Of a stretch of DNA of 28,443 nucleotides, positions 8,644 to 16,049 are shown in pieces. This stretch comes from SZUA-287 sp036397975. GTDB lineage: Bacteria; Bacteroidota; Ignavibacteria; UBA10030; UBA6906. Below the pieces are notes generated by a model. It saw only the letters and a program-made list of their open reading frames with translations. It was not told where the DNA came from and did not search any database. The DNA is taken from contig DASWHW010000157.1 of the NCBI GenBank assembly GCA_036397975.1, positions 1 through 28,443 of the forward strand, written 5' to 3'. Position 1 is the first letter of the stretch. Each line of letters opens with the position of its first letter. A program made the position numbers and the translations under genes.

Positions 8644-9933
8644 ATGAGAATTTCAGAACGTCGTATTGTTGCTCCCTGGCTCCTGGGCACAGTGTGTGCC
8701 GTGGCGCTCTCTTTCTTCCTTACCTCCTGCGAGGAACGTGATTTCATCGATCCGAATGGTCCGAATAAGGACCAGACGAGCGTTCAAACGCTGGTGACAG
8801 GGATTGAGGCGGGGATGCGTGTTGATTTTGAGTTCTATGTGCGAAGCCTTTCCGTCATAGGTCGGGAAACGTACTATCTTGAACCATCTGATCCTCGCTA
8901 CACGGGAGAGCTATTGGGAAAGAATGGTTCGCAGCTTGACCCGTCCGGTTTTCTCCTCGTTCGATCATGGGGATCCCGGTATCGGGTTATCCGCACGTGC
9001 TATTTCTTAATAGAGAAGGGAGATCGGGGAGCAAGTGGGTTCGCAAAAACAATCATTGCCTACCAATACTTGTTGAATCTCAACATGACCAACGGGAACG
9101 GAATTCGATTACAGGGTGCCGATGGTTCGCAGGGTCCACTCTTAGCAAAGGCTGCCGCCCTTACCGAGATTGTCCGGCTTCTGGATGAGGGTCTGGCGGA
9201 TGTAAAGGCTGTGTCAAGCTTCAGCTTTAACCTTTCGCCAGGGTTTGCTGGAACTCCAACCTTTCCTGGATTTGGTGATCCGAGTGGTTTCGCTCGGTTT
9301 AATAGGGCATTGCGGGCGCGGGTGGCTGCCTACCAAGGTGATATTCCAGCACTCCATGCGGCGTTGGATTCATCATTCATTTCAGGTTCTGCTCCACTGA
9401 GCGATGGTGTGTATCACTCGTATAGCACTGCTTCTGGCGACCTGCTCAATCCCATCTTTGAGCTTCCAACCGCTTCAACCATCAAGCTATTCGCTCATCC
9501 CACATTTCGGCCGCAGGCCGACACTGGAGATACACGAGTGGGTGCAAAAACCATCGTTCGATCTGAGGCAACAACTTTCGATGGATTAACGAGTGATATC
9601 GGTATTACTGTTGCGGCAAGTGACGTGGCGCCGTATCCTATCATACGGAAAGGTGAGCTTGTTCTCCTGAGGGCCGAGGCATACATTGCTCAGAGCAACT
9701 ACGGGCTCGCGGAGCCACTGATCAACTCCGTACGGTCTGCGGCGGGTTTGGGGAATGTTACCCTTTCCGCTGGAAACGCAGTGGATGAACTCCTGAAACA
9801 GAGAAGGTACTCCCTGTTCTTGGAAGGCCATCGATGGATTGACATGAGGAGATTCAATCGCTTGAATCAGCTTCCTCTTGATCGCGCAGGAGATGTTGTG
9901 CAGACTGAATTTCCTCTCCCTGATCGAGAGTAA
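8644..9933 (+). CDS. SusD/RagB-like substrate-binding outer-membrane lipoprotein
   Basis: The 429-residue product has a lipoprotein signal peptide with lipobox LTSC, giving lipidated Cys29 followed by EE, so it should sit on the outer membrane. The C-terminal segment has the SusD-family hallmark LLKQRRYSLFLEGHRWIDMRR (about 384-404, with R-R-x-x-x-F-x-E-G-H-R-W-x-D-x-R-R spacing), and helical TPR-like regions precede it (ILRAEAYIAQ-like segment near 340-355). AAGGAG lies about 8 nt upstream of the ATG. At 429 residues it is on the short side for the family. It forms the lid on the preceding SusC-like transporter. The gene is the last in its unit; a strong terminator follows. Confidence 0.93.
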   Translation: MRISERRIVAPWLLGTVCAVALSFFLTSCEERDFIDPNGPNKDQTSVQTLVTGIEAGMRVDFEFYVRSLSVIGRETYYLEPSDPRYTGELLGKNGSQLDPSGFLLVRSWGSRYRVIRTCYFLIEKGDRGASGFAKTIIAYQYLLNLNMTNGNGIRLQGADGSQGPLLAKAAALTEIVRLLDEGLADVKAVSSFSFNLSPGFAGTPTFPGFGDPSGFARFNRALRARVAAYQGDIPALHAALDSSFISGSAPLSDGVYHSYSTASGDLLNPIFELPTASTIKLFAHPTFRPQADTGDTRVGAKTIVRSEATTFDGLTSDIGITVAASDVAPYPIIRKGELVLLRAEAYIAQSNYGLAEPLINSVRSAAGLGNVTLSAGNAVDELLKQRRYSLFLEGHRWIDMRRFNRLNQLPLDRAGDVVQTEFPLPDRE

Positions 9934-9960
9934 CTGTAGCTTCAAACGGAGTAGAAAAAG

Positions 9961-9995
9961 AAAAAACGTCGGCCTTAAGGTCGACGTTTTTTTTA
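9961..9995. terminator. Bidirectional rho-independent terminator between susD-like and malK-like genes
   Basis: The arms AAAAACGTCG and CGACGTTTTT flank the self-complementary CCTTAAGG core, separated from it by one g-t pair, with a run of T on the plus strand and of A on the 5' side that becomes T on the minus strand. The symmetry lets one hairpin end both convergent transcripts. Confidence 0.85.
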
Positions 9996-10012
9996 TTGGG
10001 GGGCGATAAGAA

Positions 10013-11116
10013 CTAAATTATGGTACCGGTCTCGCTGTCAAAAAGGTGCAGCTTCGAAGAATCGAAGAAGAGATCCAACGAAGTCCCAACCCGAGGCGTG
10101 TTGTCGCTGGCGATGCGAGCGACATAACGGGTAGACGTTCCCGTAGAGAAGTACACAAAGACTTCATTTCCAACCGGCTCGACAATTTCTACCTGAACAT
10201 TGAAACGCTGCATTGAGGTCTTTTCCGCTCGGCTTTTCACATAGATGTGTTCGGGCCTGATCCCAAGCGTGGCCGTGTTGATTTTCCCAGATTCAACGCG
10301 AGAGGAAAGTGAAGGGGGAAGAGAGAGATGGAATGAACTCCCTTCTTGCTGGAAGCCAAGGGAACCATTGCGTTTGATGGATCCATCCATGAAGTTCATA
10401 GTGGGACTTCCTATAAACCCTGCGACGAATTGATTGACGGGGTTATTATAAATGTTGAGTGGAGTGTCAACCTGATGCACCACGCCATCCTTCATCACAA
10501 CAATCCGATCTCCCATCGACATTGCTTCAATTTGGTCGTGGGTCACGTAGATCATGGTTGTTTGCAACTGCAAATGCAGCCTTGAAATCTCCGTTCTCAT
10601 TTGAACCCGAAGGTTTGCATCAAGATTTGAAAGCGGTTCGTCAAAAAGAAAAACTTGTGGCTGCCGCACGATTGCTCTTCCGAGAGCTACTCGCTGACGT
10701 TGTCCGCCGGATAGAGCTTTGGGTCTCCGTTCGAGAAGATGTTCAATCCCCAGAATCTTTGCAGCCGAGCGAACGCGTTGTTCTATATCCTTCGGGTTAG
10801 TCTTCCTCAACTTCAGGCCGAATGCCATGTTCTCATACACAGTCATATGAGGGTAGAGGGCGTAATTCTGAAACACCATTGCAATATCTCTGTCCTTTGG
10901 GGCGACATCGTTGACTATTGTGCCACCGATGCTAATTGTTCCACTGGAGATGTCTTCGAGACCGGCGATCATTCTCAGGACTGTTGATTTTCCGCATCCG
11001 GAAGGGCCGACCAGAACGACGAATTCCTTGTCCTGGATGGTTACATTCACATCACGGACTGCGGTGACTTTTTCGTCATAAGTTTTGAATACCCCTTGAA
11101 GGGCGACCTCTGCCAT
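10013..11116 (-). CDS. malK: MalK/UgpC/MsmX-family carbohydrate ABC transporter ATP-binding protein
   Basis: With the start at MAEVALQG (ATG 11114-11116, GGAG 6 nt upstream) the product has 367 residues, normal for MalK. It shows Walker A GPSGCGKST (37-45), Q-loop Q83 in FQNYALYPH, signature LSGGQRQR (135-142), Walker B VFLFDE (155-160), D-loop SNLD, and switch H193 in VTHDQ. The GFIGSPTMNF segment (233-242) begins the C-terminal TOBE/regulatory part with GIRPEH (285-290), typical of the sugar-transporting MalK/UgpC/MsmX group. It would hydrolyse ATP for inner-membrane uptake of maltodextrin or another carbohydrate. No permease or binding protein is encoded nearby, so like MsmX it may serve several permeases elsewhere. 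A longer frame from 11212 is rejected because it adds a non-family N-terminus and covers the promoter. The malK symbol rests partly on the glucan-related neighbourhood. Confidence 0.93.
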   Translation of the reverse strand: MAEVALQGVFKTYDEKVTAVRDVNVTIQDKEFVVLVGPSGCGKSTVLRMIAGLEDISSGTISIGGTIVNDVAPKDRDIAMVFQNYALYPHMTVYENMAFGLKLRKTNPKDIEQRVRSAAKILGIEHLLERRPKALSGGQRQRVALGRAIVRQPQVFLFDEPLSNLDANLRVQMRTEISRLHLQLQTTMIYVTHDQIEAMSMGDRIVVMKDGVVHQVDTPLNIYNNPVNQFVAGFIGSPTMNFMDGSIKRNGSLGFQQEGSSFHLSLPPSLSSRVESGKINTATLGIRPEHIYVKSRAEKTSMQRFNVQVEIVEPVGNEVFVYFSTGTSTRYVARIASDNTPRVGTSLDLFFDSSKLHLFDSETGTII

Positions 11117-11154
11117 TGGTGACTCCGTGATGATATTGAGAAGGAATGCTCGGC

Positions 11155-11183
11155 AATATAAAGACACACTCTCGAAGAAACAA
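11155..11183 (-). promoter_or_regulatory. Predicted promoter of the malK-like gene
   Basis: On the minus strand TTGTTT (11178-11183) is followed by a 17-nt spacer and TATATT (11155-11160). Transcription would start about 32 nt before the ATG at 11116. It is about 180 bp from the palindromic operator, so regulation by the LacI protein is not obvious. Confidence 0.45.
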
Positions 11184-11336
11184 GGAAATCTGCGCCGGGT
11201 TTGGTTGGTCAAACTGGTGACTGCTTTTGAAGATTCTCAGGCATTGCCTATCGTTGATATGACTGGAAAGCTAGGAGACCGCCCACTGAGGGCTTGGGCA
11301 GTCATTATCGCCTTGGAAAAAAATCTACCGCAGAAC

Positions 11337-11364
11337 TTGACTATTTTAGGGAAAAGTCTATCTT
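11337..11364 (+). promoter_or_regulatory. Predicted promoter of the lacI-amylase operon
   Basis: TTGACT (11337-11342) is followed by a 16-nt spacer and TATCTT (11359-11364). The predicted start point near 11371 falls inside the palindromic operator at 11366-11379, which is the arrangement expected for repression. Confidence 0.55.
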
Positions 11365-11365
11365 G

Positions 11366-11379
11366 TGGAAGCGCTTCCA
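11366..11379. promoter_or_regulatory. LacI/GalR-family operator
   Basis: TGGAAGCGCTTCCA is a perfect 14-bp palindrome with a central CpG, and it matches the TGNNANCGNTNNCA form bound by LacI/GalR/CcpA regulators. It begins 1 bp after the predicted -10 and ends 29 bp before the LacI-type start codon. The nearest candidate binder is that protein, so autorepression of the whole operon is inferred. Confidence 0.8.
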
Positions 11380-11408
11380 ACCAATTCGCAATCAGCAGTC
11401 TTTCTGTA

Positions 11409-12494
11409 ATGGGCGTTACCATTTACGATCTTGCTCGCGAGGCAGGTGTGGGGATTGGCACCGTTTCACGGTGTTTGAACAATCACCCCAGTGTTGCTCC
11501 AGACACACGCGCACGAGTCCTCGCCGTCGCAAAGCGACTGAGCTATCAACCGCATGCCTACGCTCAGCGACTCGCTTCTAAGAAGACCAACACGGTCTCG
11601 GCGATCATTCCGTTCTTTACAAATTACTTTTTCATTCAAGTTCTTCAAGGTGTTCAAGACAAAGCGCTTGAACTTGGTTTCGATCTGATCTTGTATGGCG
11701 TGAACGATCCTTCGCAGGCAGAATACTACTTGCGACGATCATTGATGCGCGGGCACGTTGACGGCGTTCTGTTTTTCTCCATGGACCTCCCCGATTCCTA
11801 CGTCGCGAAGTTCATTCAAATGAAACTCCCGCTGGTTCTTGTTGATACTTATGATGAGAGGTTCGATTCTTTTTGTGTTCGGAACCGTGAGGGAGCAATG
11901 GAAGCTACCCGCCATCTCATATCACTTGGACACACAAACCTTGCAATGATTAACGCAAGCCTGGAGACCCATCCAGGCCGGGATCGGCTTGATGGATTCC
12001 GCCACGCGCTGGAAGAGAGAAATATTCCTTTTTCCATGGACAAAGTCATCGTCACTGCTACCGGGAAGCAAGATGGCTTCAACCGAGAGGCGGGTTATTC
12101 TTCGATGAGAGAACTCATTAAACGCCGGCGGATGGGGGCGGAAGTAAGTGCGGTGTTTATCGCAAGTGATGTTCAATCCATCGGTGCTCTCGAAGCGGCG
12201 CGTGCCGAAGGAATAAGAGTCCCTGAAGATATCGCCATTGTGAGTTTTGACGACATCGAGCTGGCCTCTCATGCTCAGCTGACTACCATGCGGCAGCCGA
12301 TGTATACAATGGGAACGATGGCTCTCGAAAGGCTCATGAAGCGGATGAAAGCTCCTGACGCGAAGCCGGAATTGACGACGTTCATGCCGGAACTCATCAT
12401 CAGAGAAAGTTGCGGCGCCCGTCGCTCTTCGACAATTGTAAAAAGATTCGCCTCAATTGAACTTGACAGAACTGGAGAACGACTAAACACGTAA
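11409..12494 (+). CDS. LacI-family sugar-responsive transcriptional regulator
   Basis: The start chosen is MGVTIYDLAREAGVGIGTVS, the usual LacI N-terminus, giving 361 residues. The helix-turn-helix occupies about 4-23 with recognition helix TVSRCLNN, and the hinge helix YAQRLASKK (51-59) includes L55, the residue expected to wedge into the central CpG of the operator. A periplasmic-binding-protein-like effector domain follows from about 62 (VSAIIPFFTNYFF, HVDGVLFF, LGHTNLAMI, IAIVSFDDIELA). Effectors in this family are usually sugars; here maltose or maltodextrin is a guess from the downstream genes. There is no strong ribosome site before the ATG, suggesting low expression. The stop shares one base with the amylase start (TAATG), implying coupled translation. 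The frame stays open upstream to 11127, but that part covers the promoter. Confidence 0.93.
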   Translation: MGVTIYDLAREAGVGIGTVSRCLNNHPSVAPDTRARVLAVAKRLSYQPHAYAQRLASKKTNTVSAIIPFFTNYFFIQVLQGVQDKALELGFDLILYGVNDPSQAEYYLRRSLMRGHVDGVLFFSMDLPDSYVAKFIQMKLPLVLVDTYDERFDSFCVRNREGAMEATRHLISLGHTNLAMINASLETHPGRDRLDGFRHALEERNIPFSMDKVIVTATGKQDGFNREAGYSSMRELIKRRRMGAEVSAVFIASDVQSIGALEAARAEGIRVPEDIAIVSFDDIELASHAQLTTMRQPMYTMGTMALERLMKRMKAPDAKPELTTFMPELIIRESCGARRSSTIVKRFASIELDRTGERLNT

Positions 12495-14356
12495 TGCATT
12501 CACGTACCACAAAACTCATCTTGGTTCTGTTCGCGTTAAGCCTTACGGCCTCCTTACGCCGGCAGGCATTCTCTTTTGAAAGAAGGGATTCATCTTCTTT
12601 TAACAATCCTCCTTCGTGGGCCCAACACGCAGTCTGGTACCAGATTTTTCCTGAACGGTTCCGAAATGGCGATGCGACGAATGATCCGACCGTCCAGGAC
12701 ATTCAAGGTTCCTGGCCTCATGAAATTCCGGAACACTGGAGTGTTTCATCATGGACGGGAGACTGGTACGCGCTCCAACGATGGGAGGAGCCTGCAACAA
12801 AAGGGTTCTACTATTTCGGGCAACAGCGACGATACGGCGGAGACATCCAGGGCGTTCTCGATAAGCTCGACTATCTTCACGATCTCGGCATCGATGCTAT
12901 TTATTTCAATCCCCTTTTCGAGGCACCGTCACTCCACAAGTATGATGCTTCGATGTACCACCACATTGACAACAACTTTGGACCTGATCCAGCAGGCGAT
13001 AGGTCGATATGGGAGAAAGAAAATCCGGCCGACCATGCAACGTGGGGTTGGACTTCAGCAGACCAACTTTTTCTCAAGCTCCTAGATGAAGCACACCAAC
13101 GGGGAATAAGGGTGATCATCGACGGAGTTTTTAATCATGTTGGAGTGACCTTCTGGGCATTCTTGGATGTTCAGAAAAATGGAGTACACTCTCTTTATAA
13201 AGACTGGTTTATTATCAACTCGTGGGATGATCCCTCGACAACGAAGAATGAGTTCGATTACGCCGGTTGGGCTGGCGTTCGGGACCTGCCGGAATTACGT
13301 GAGGATGAGAACGGACTGGTCAACGGTCCCCGCGAACATGTTCGCTCTATCATAAGGCGATGGATGGACCCGAATGGCGATGGTGACCCCTCAGATGGGA
13401 TTGACGGTTGGAGGTTGGATGTCGCGGAGATGGTAGCAATTCCATTCTGGCGCGATTTCAGAAAGTGGGTAAGAGAGATAAACCCGGAAGCCTACCTCGT
13501 CGGTGAAGTATGGTGGGAGGATTGGGCGCATGGAAAGATGTTCAACGCAGAGCCGTGGCTTCGCGGTGACGCTTTCGATGCAGTGATGAATTATCGTGTT
13601 GCCCGCGAGCTGGCTCATTTTTTCAAAGATCACAAGAATCGCATTAGCCCGACAGAGTTCGACGCAAGACTTCGCAGTATCCGGAATGACTACAGATTGC
13701 AAAACACGAAAGCTCTAATGAATGTGCTGGGTGGGCATGATAATGACCGACTGGCATCCCAAATTGTCAATCCGGATACCAGGTTTGATGCACACGTCGG
13801 TGTGGCCGACAATCGTGAATACCAGGTTCGCAAACCAAACAGCAAGGAAATTGAAATTCAGAAATTGATCGTCCTCTTTCAAATGACCTATGTGGGAGCC
13901 CCGCACATATTTTACGGCGATGAAGCTGGGATGTGGGGAGCGGATGATCCGGACGATCGCAAGCCGATGCTCTGGTCGGATTTGCTGTATGATGATGAAG
14001 TCAGTCATCCTTTTGGAACAACGCGTCCCAAAGACAAGAACTTGTTCAACAAGGATTTGTTCGAATGGTACCGGCGAATGATTCACCTCCGAAAGTCAAA
14101 TGAGGCGCTTCGCTCCGGTTCATTTACGACCGTGCTGACAGATGACACAAAGGACTGTTACGTTTATCTTCGTTCAACGCAACACCAGAAAATACTCGTT
14201 CTGATTAATAACTCCCCGAACCCAGAGAGCATTACGGTCGAAAATAGAATACTTGGAACCGCTGCTTGGACTGACCTTCTCTCAGGAAATCAAGTGAATG
14301 GTCAGGAGTTCCGGTTGCTGCCAACATCGGCCATTGTTGTGGGGGTATCGATATGA
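12494..14356 (+). CDS. Exported GH13 alpha-amylase-family glycoside hydrolase (neopullulanase/cyclomaltodextrinase-like)
   Basis: The 620-residue product has an N-terminal hydrophobic export signal (about 7-19) without a lipobox. The catalytic TIM barrel starts near WAQHAVWYQIFPERF (42-56). All four conserved GH13 regions are intact: DGVFNH (210-215), GWRLDVAE with nucleophile D309, GEVWWE with acid/base E338, and GGHD with D416. A beta-sandwich C-domain follows from about 535. It should hydrolyse alpha-1,4 (possibly also alpha-1,6) bonds of starch, pullulan or maltodextrins in the periplasm or at the surface, similar in role to SusA. The ATG overlaps the lacI-type stop by one base and has no good ribosome site, so translation is probably coupled. 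Its own stop overlaps the next start (ATGA). Confidence 0.93.
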   Translation: MHSRTTKLILVLFALSLTASLRRQAFSFERRDSSSFNNPPSWAQHAVWYQIFPERFRNGDATNDPTVQDIQGSWPHEIPEHWSVSSWTGDWYALQRWEEPATKGFYYFGQQRRYGGDIQGVLDKLDYLHDLGIDAIYFNPLFEAPSLHKYDASMYHHIDNNFGPDPAGDRSIWEKENPADHATWGWTSADQLFLKLLDEAHQRGIRVIIDGVFNHVGVTFWAFLDVQKNGVHSLYKDWFIINSWDDPSTTKNEFDYAGWAGVRDLPELREDENGLVNGPREHVRSIIRRWMDPNGDGDPSDGIDGWRLDVAEMVAIPFWRDFRKWVREINPEAYLVGEVWWEDWAHGKMFNAEPWLRGDAFDAVMNYRVARELAHFFKDHKNRISPTEFDARLRSIRNDYRLQNTKALMNVLGGHDNDRLASQIVNPDTRFDAHVGVADNREYQVRKPNSKEIEIQKLIVLFQMTYVGAPHIFYGDEAGMWGADDPDDRKPMLWSDLLYDDEVSHPFGTTRPKDKNLFNKDLFEWYRRMIHLRKSNEALRSGSFTTVLTDDTKDCYVYLRSTQHQKILVLINNSPNPESITVENRILGTAAWTDLLSGNQVNGQEFRLLPTSAIVVGVSI

Positions 14357-16035
14357 AAGTATGGCTCGCGGGAACCTTCTTCTTAGTGTTCATAATCGGC
14401 TGCAGTGGGCGACCGGGAGAAATTATTGCCGAGGTGAGCGGGAAGCCAATATCATCCGTTGAATTCCAAAGTCGATACAGCAAGTATCTCGCGCAGTTCC
14501 AACAACGCGACAACATCCTGCTGAGGAAGCAGATCCTCAATAACATGATCAACGAATTGTTGATCCATGAAGATATTCGAAATCTTGGCCTCGACACCGA
14601 TCCTCCAGCGCTCGAAAAACTACGCTCCATTCGAACGCAGGCCATCTTAGACGAGTATTCCAAGCATGTAAGCATCGATACTTTGCAAGTACGTGATGCA
14701 GAACTCGAACGGGAATTCGTTTCGTTCAACACAAAAGTGAATGCGCGCTATCTTCTTGCCAAGAGTAAGGACGATGCATTGGGACTGAAAAAGAGGTTAG
14801 CCAATGGAGAGCCATTTGAAGTACTTGCCCGTGAAGTATTTCGTGACCCGGGGTTGGCAAATAACGGCGGTTCACTCGGTACTTTCGGGTGGGGTGAGAT
14901 GGAGTCCCCACTGGAGGAAGCTGCCTTTTCAATTCCCTTAGGTGAAGTCTCTGATCCAATCAAATTACGTGCTGGCTATGCGCTCCTTCGCGTCGATCAT
15001 AGAACGCGGACACCACTCTCTTCCCAGTATGATTTTGAAAAGCAGCGGGAGAAACTGGAGCGAGCGATCATTGAAAGAAGAGTCGTACAGCTCGTAAAGC
15101 AGGCCGGGGAAGACATTGCCAAGGGCATGACCTACGCTTTCAACGAGGCCGCAGTGAATTCCGTCGTTCAGCACTGGTCATCAATCACTTCGGATGATCA
15201 TGGCGGAAATGAATTCATCAACGTTACATCACTTACTGAACTTGATCCGAAGACTGAATTGGTCCGTATCGACAATGATGCGTGGACGGTCGATGATTTC
15301 CTCGATCGAATGGGCGAGATCACTCCAGCGCAAAAGCGGCGAGTGAAAAGCAGTGAAGATGTAAAGAGTATAATTCAGGGCCTCGCAGCCCGGGATGCGA
15401 TTGTGAGACGAGCGGAGACTTTAGGGATTGCATCGAGCGAGAGGGTGCAGGAACAGGTCATCCGTGTTTCAGAAGAGTATCTGTTGAAAAGATGGGCAGC
15501 ACAGGTACAGGACACGGTTGGCCAGCAAGGTTTTGATGAGGAATTGTTGAGGGAGTTGTATCAGTCGAAGCGACACGAGTATGCTTTCCCACCAGCGGTG
15601 AACGTTGCCGAGATTCTTGTTCGAACGAAGGCAGAAGCCGAATCGATCCTTAAGGAACTTAGTCAGGGGAAGGACTTTGCTCGCCTTGCTCGTCAAAAGT
15701 CCATCAGGCTCTGGGCTGCGAAGAACGGGGGAGAGCTAGGGTATGGGACGCGGGCTACCTACGGGATACTCGGAGAAAAATTCTTTGCCGCGAGCAATGG
15801 GATGATCCTCGGGCCTGAATTGGTGGATCCATATTTCGGCGTTTTCAAAATTCTGGATAAACGAGAGGGGAGACAAAAAACCTTTGAGGAAGCGACCCCC
15901 TCCATTATTGAAGAACTCAAAGCTCTGAAGAAGCGTGAGGCGTTTGGCGCGGCCGTCGAAAATCTGCGCGTGCGAAGCAACATTACGATACGTATGGAAG
16001 CGCTGGCAAACGTTGACCTGAGAAAACCTACATGA
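14353..16035 (+). CDS. Lipoprotein peptidyl-prolyl isomerase with two parvulin domains (SurA/PrsA-like)
   Basis: The 560-residue product has a lipobox FIIGC, giving lipidated Cys17. A SurA-type N-terminal chaperone region (about 22-120) leads to a parvulin-like domain at about 128-218, with NGEPFEVLAREVFRDPGLAN, GGSLGTFGWGEM and FSIPLGEVSDPI. A middle helical region follows, then a second parvulin-like domain at about 415-503 with AEILVRTKAEAESILKEL and GGELGYG. A basic helical tail ends the protein. The family catalyses cis-trans proline isomerisation and assists outer-membrane or secreted protein folding. GGGGG precedes the ATG by about 8 nt. Placement between an exported amylase and a TonB receptor suggests a dedicated foldase for this operon's envelope proteins; that is inference. 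Confidence 0.9.
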   Translation: MKVWLAGTFFLVFIIGCSGRPGEIIAEVSGKPISSVEFQSRYSKYLAQFQQRDNILLRKQILNNMINELLIHEDIRNLGLDTDPPALEKLRSIRTQAILDEYSKHVSIDTLQVRDAELEREFVSFNTKVNARYLLAKSKDDALGLKKRLANGEPFEVLAREVFRDPGLANNGGSLGTFGWGEMESPLEEAAFSIPLGEVSDPIKLRAGYALLRVDHRTRTPLSSQYDFEKQREKLERAIIERRVVQLVKQAGEDIAKGMTYAFNEAAVNSVVQHWSSITSDDHGGNEFINVTSLTELDPKTELVRIDNDAWTVDDFLDRMGEITPAQKRRVKSSEDVKSIIQGLAARDAIVRRAETLGIASSERVQEQVIRVSEEYLLKRWAAQVQDTVGQQGFDEELLRELYQSKRHEYAFPPAVNVAEILVRTKAEAESILKELSQGKDFARLARQKSIRLWAAKNGGELGYGTRATYGILGEKFFAASNGMILGPELVDPYFGVFKILDKREGRQKTFEEATPSIIEELKALKKREAFGAAVENLRVRSNITIRMEALANVDLRKPT

Positions 16036-16049
16036 GAGGAAGAAAGATC

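Noticed and set aside
11117..11212. N-terminal extension of the malK-like frame by 32 residues
   Set aside because: The added sequence is not found in MalK proteins and overlaps the predicted promoter; the start at 11116 has a ribosome site.
11127..11408. N-terminal extension of the LacI-type frame by 94 residues
   Set aside because: It covers the promoter and palindromic operator, and the family N-terminus (VTIYDLAREAGV) begins right after ATG 11409.
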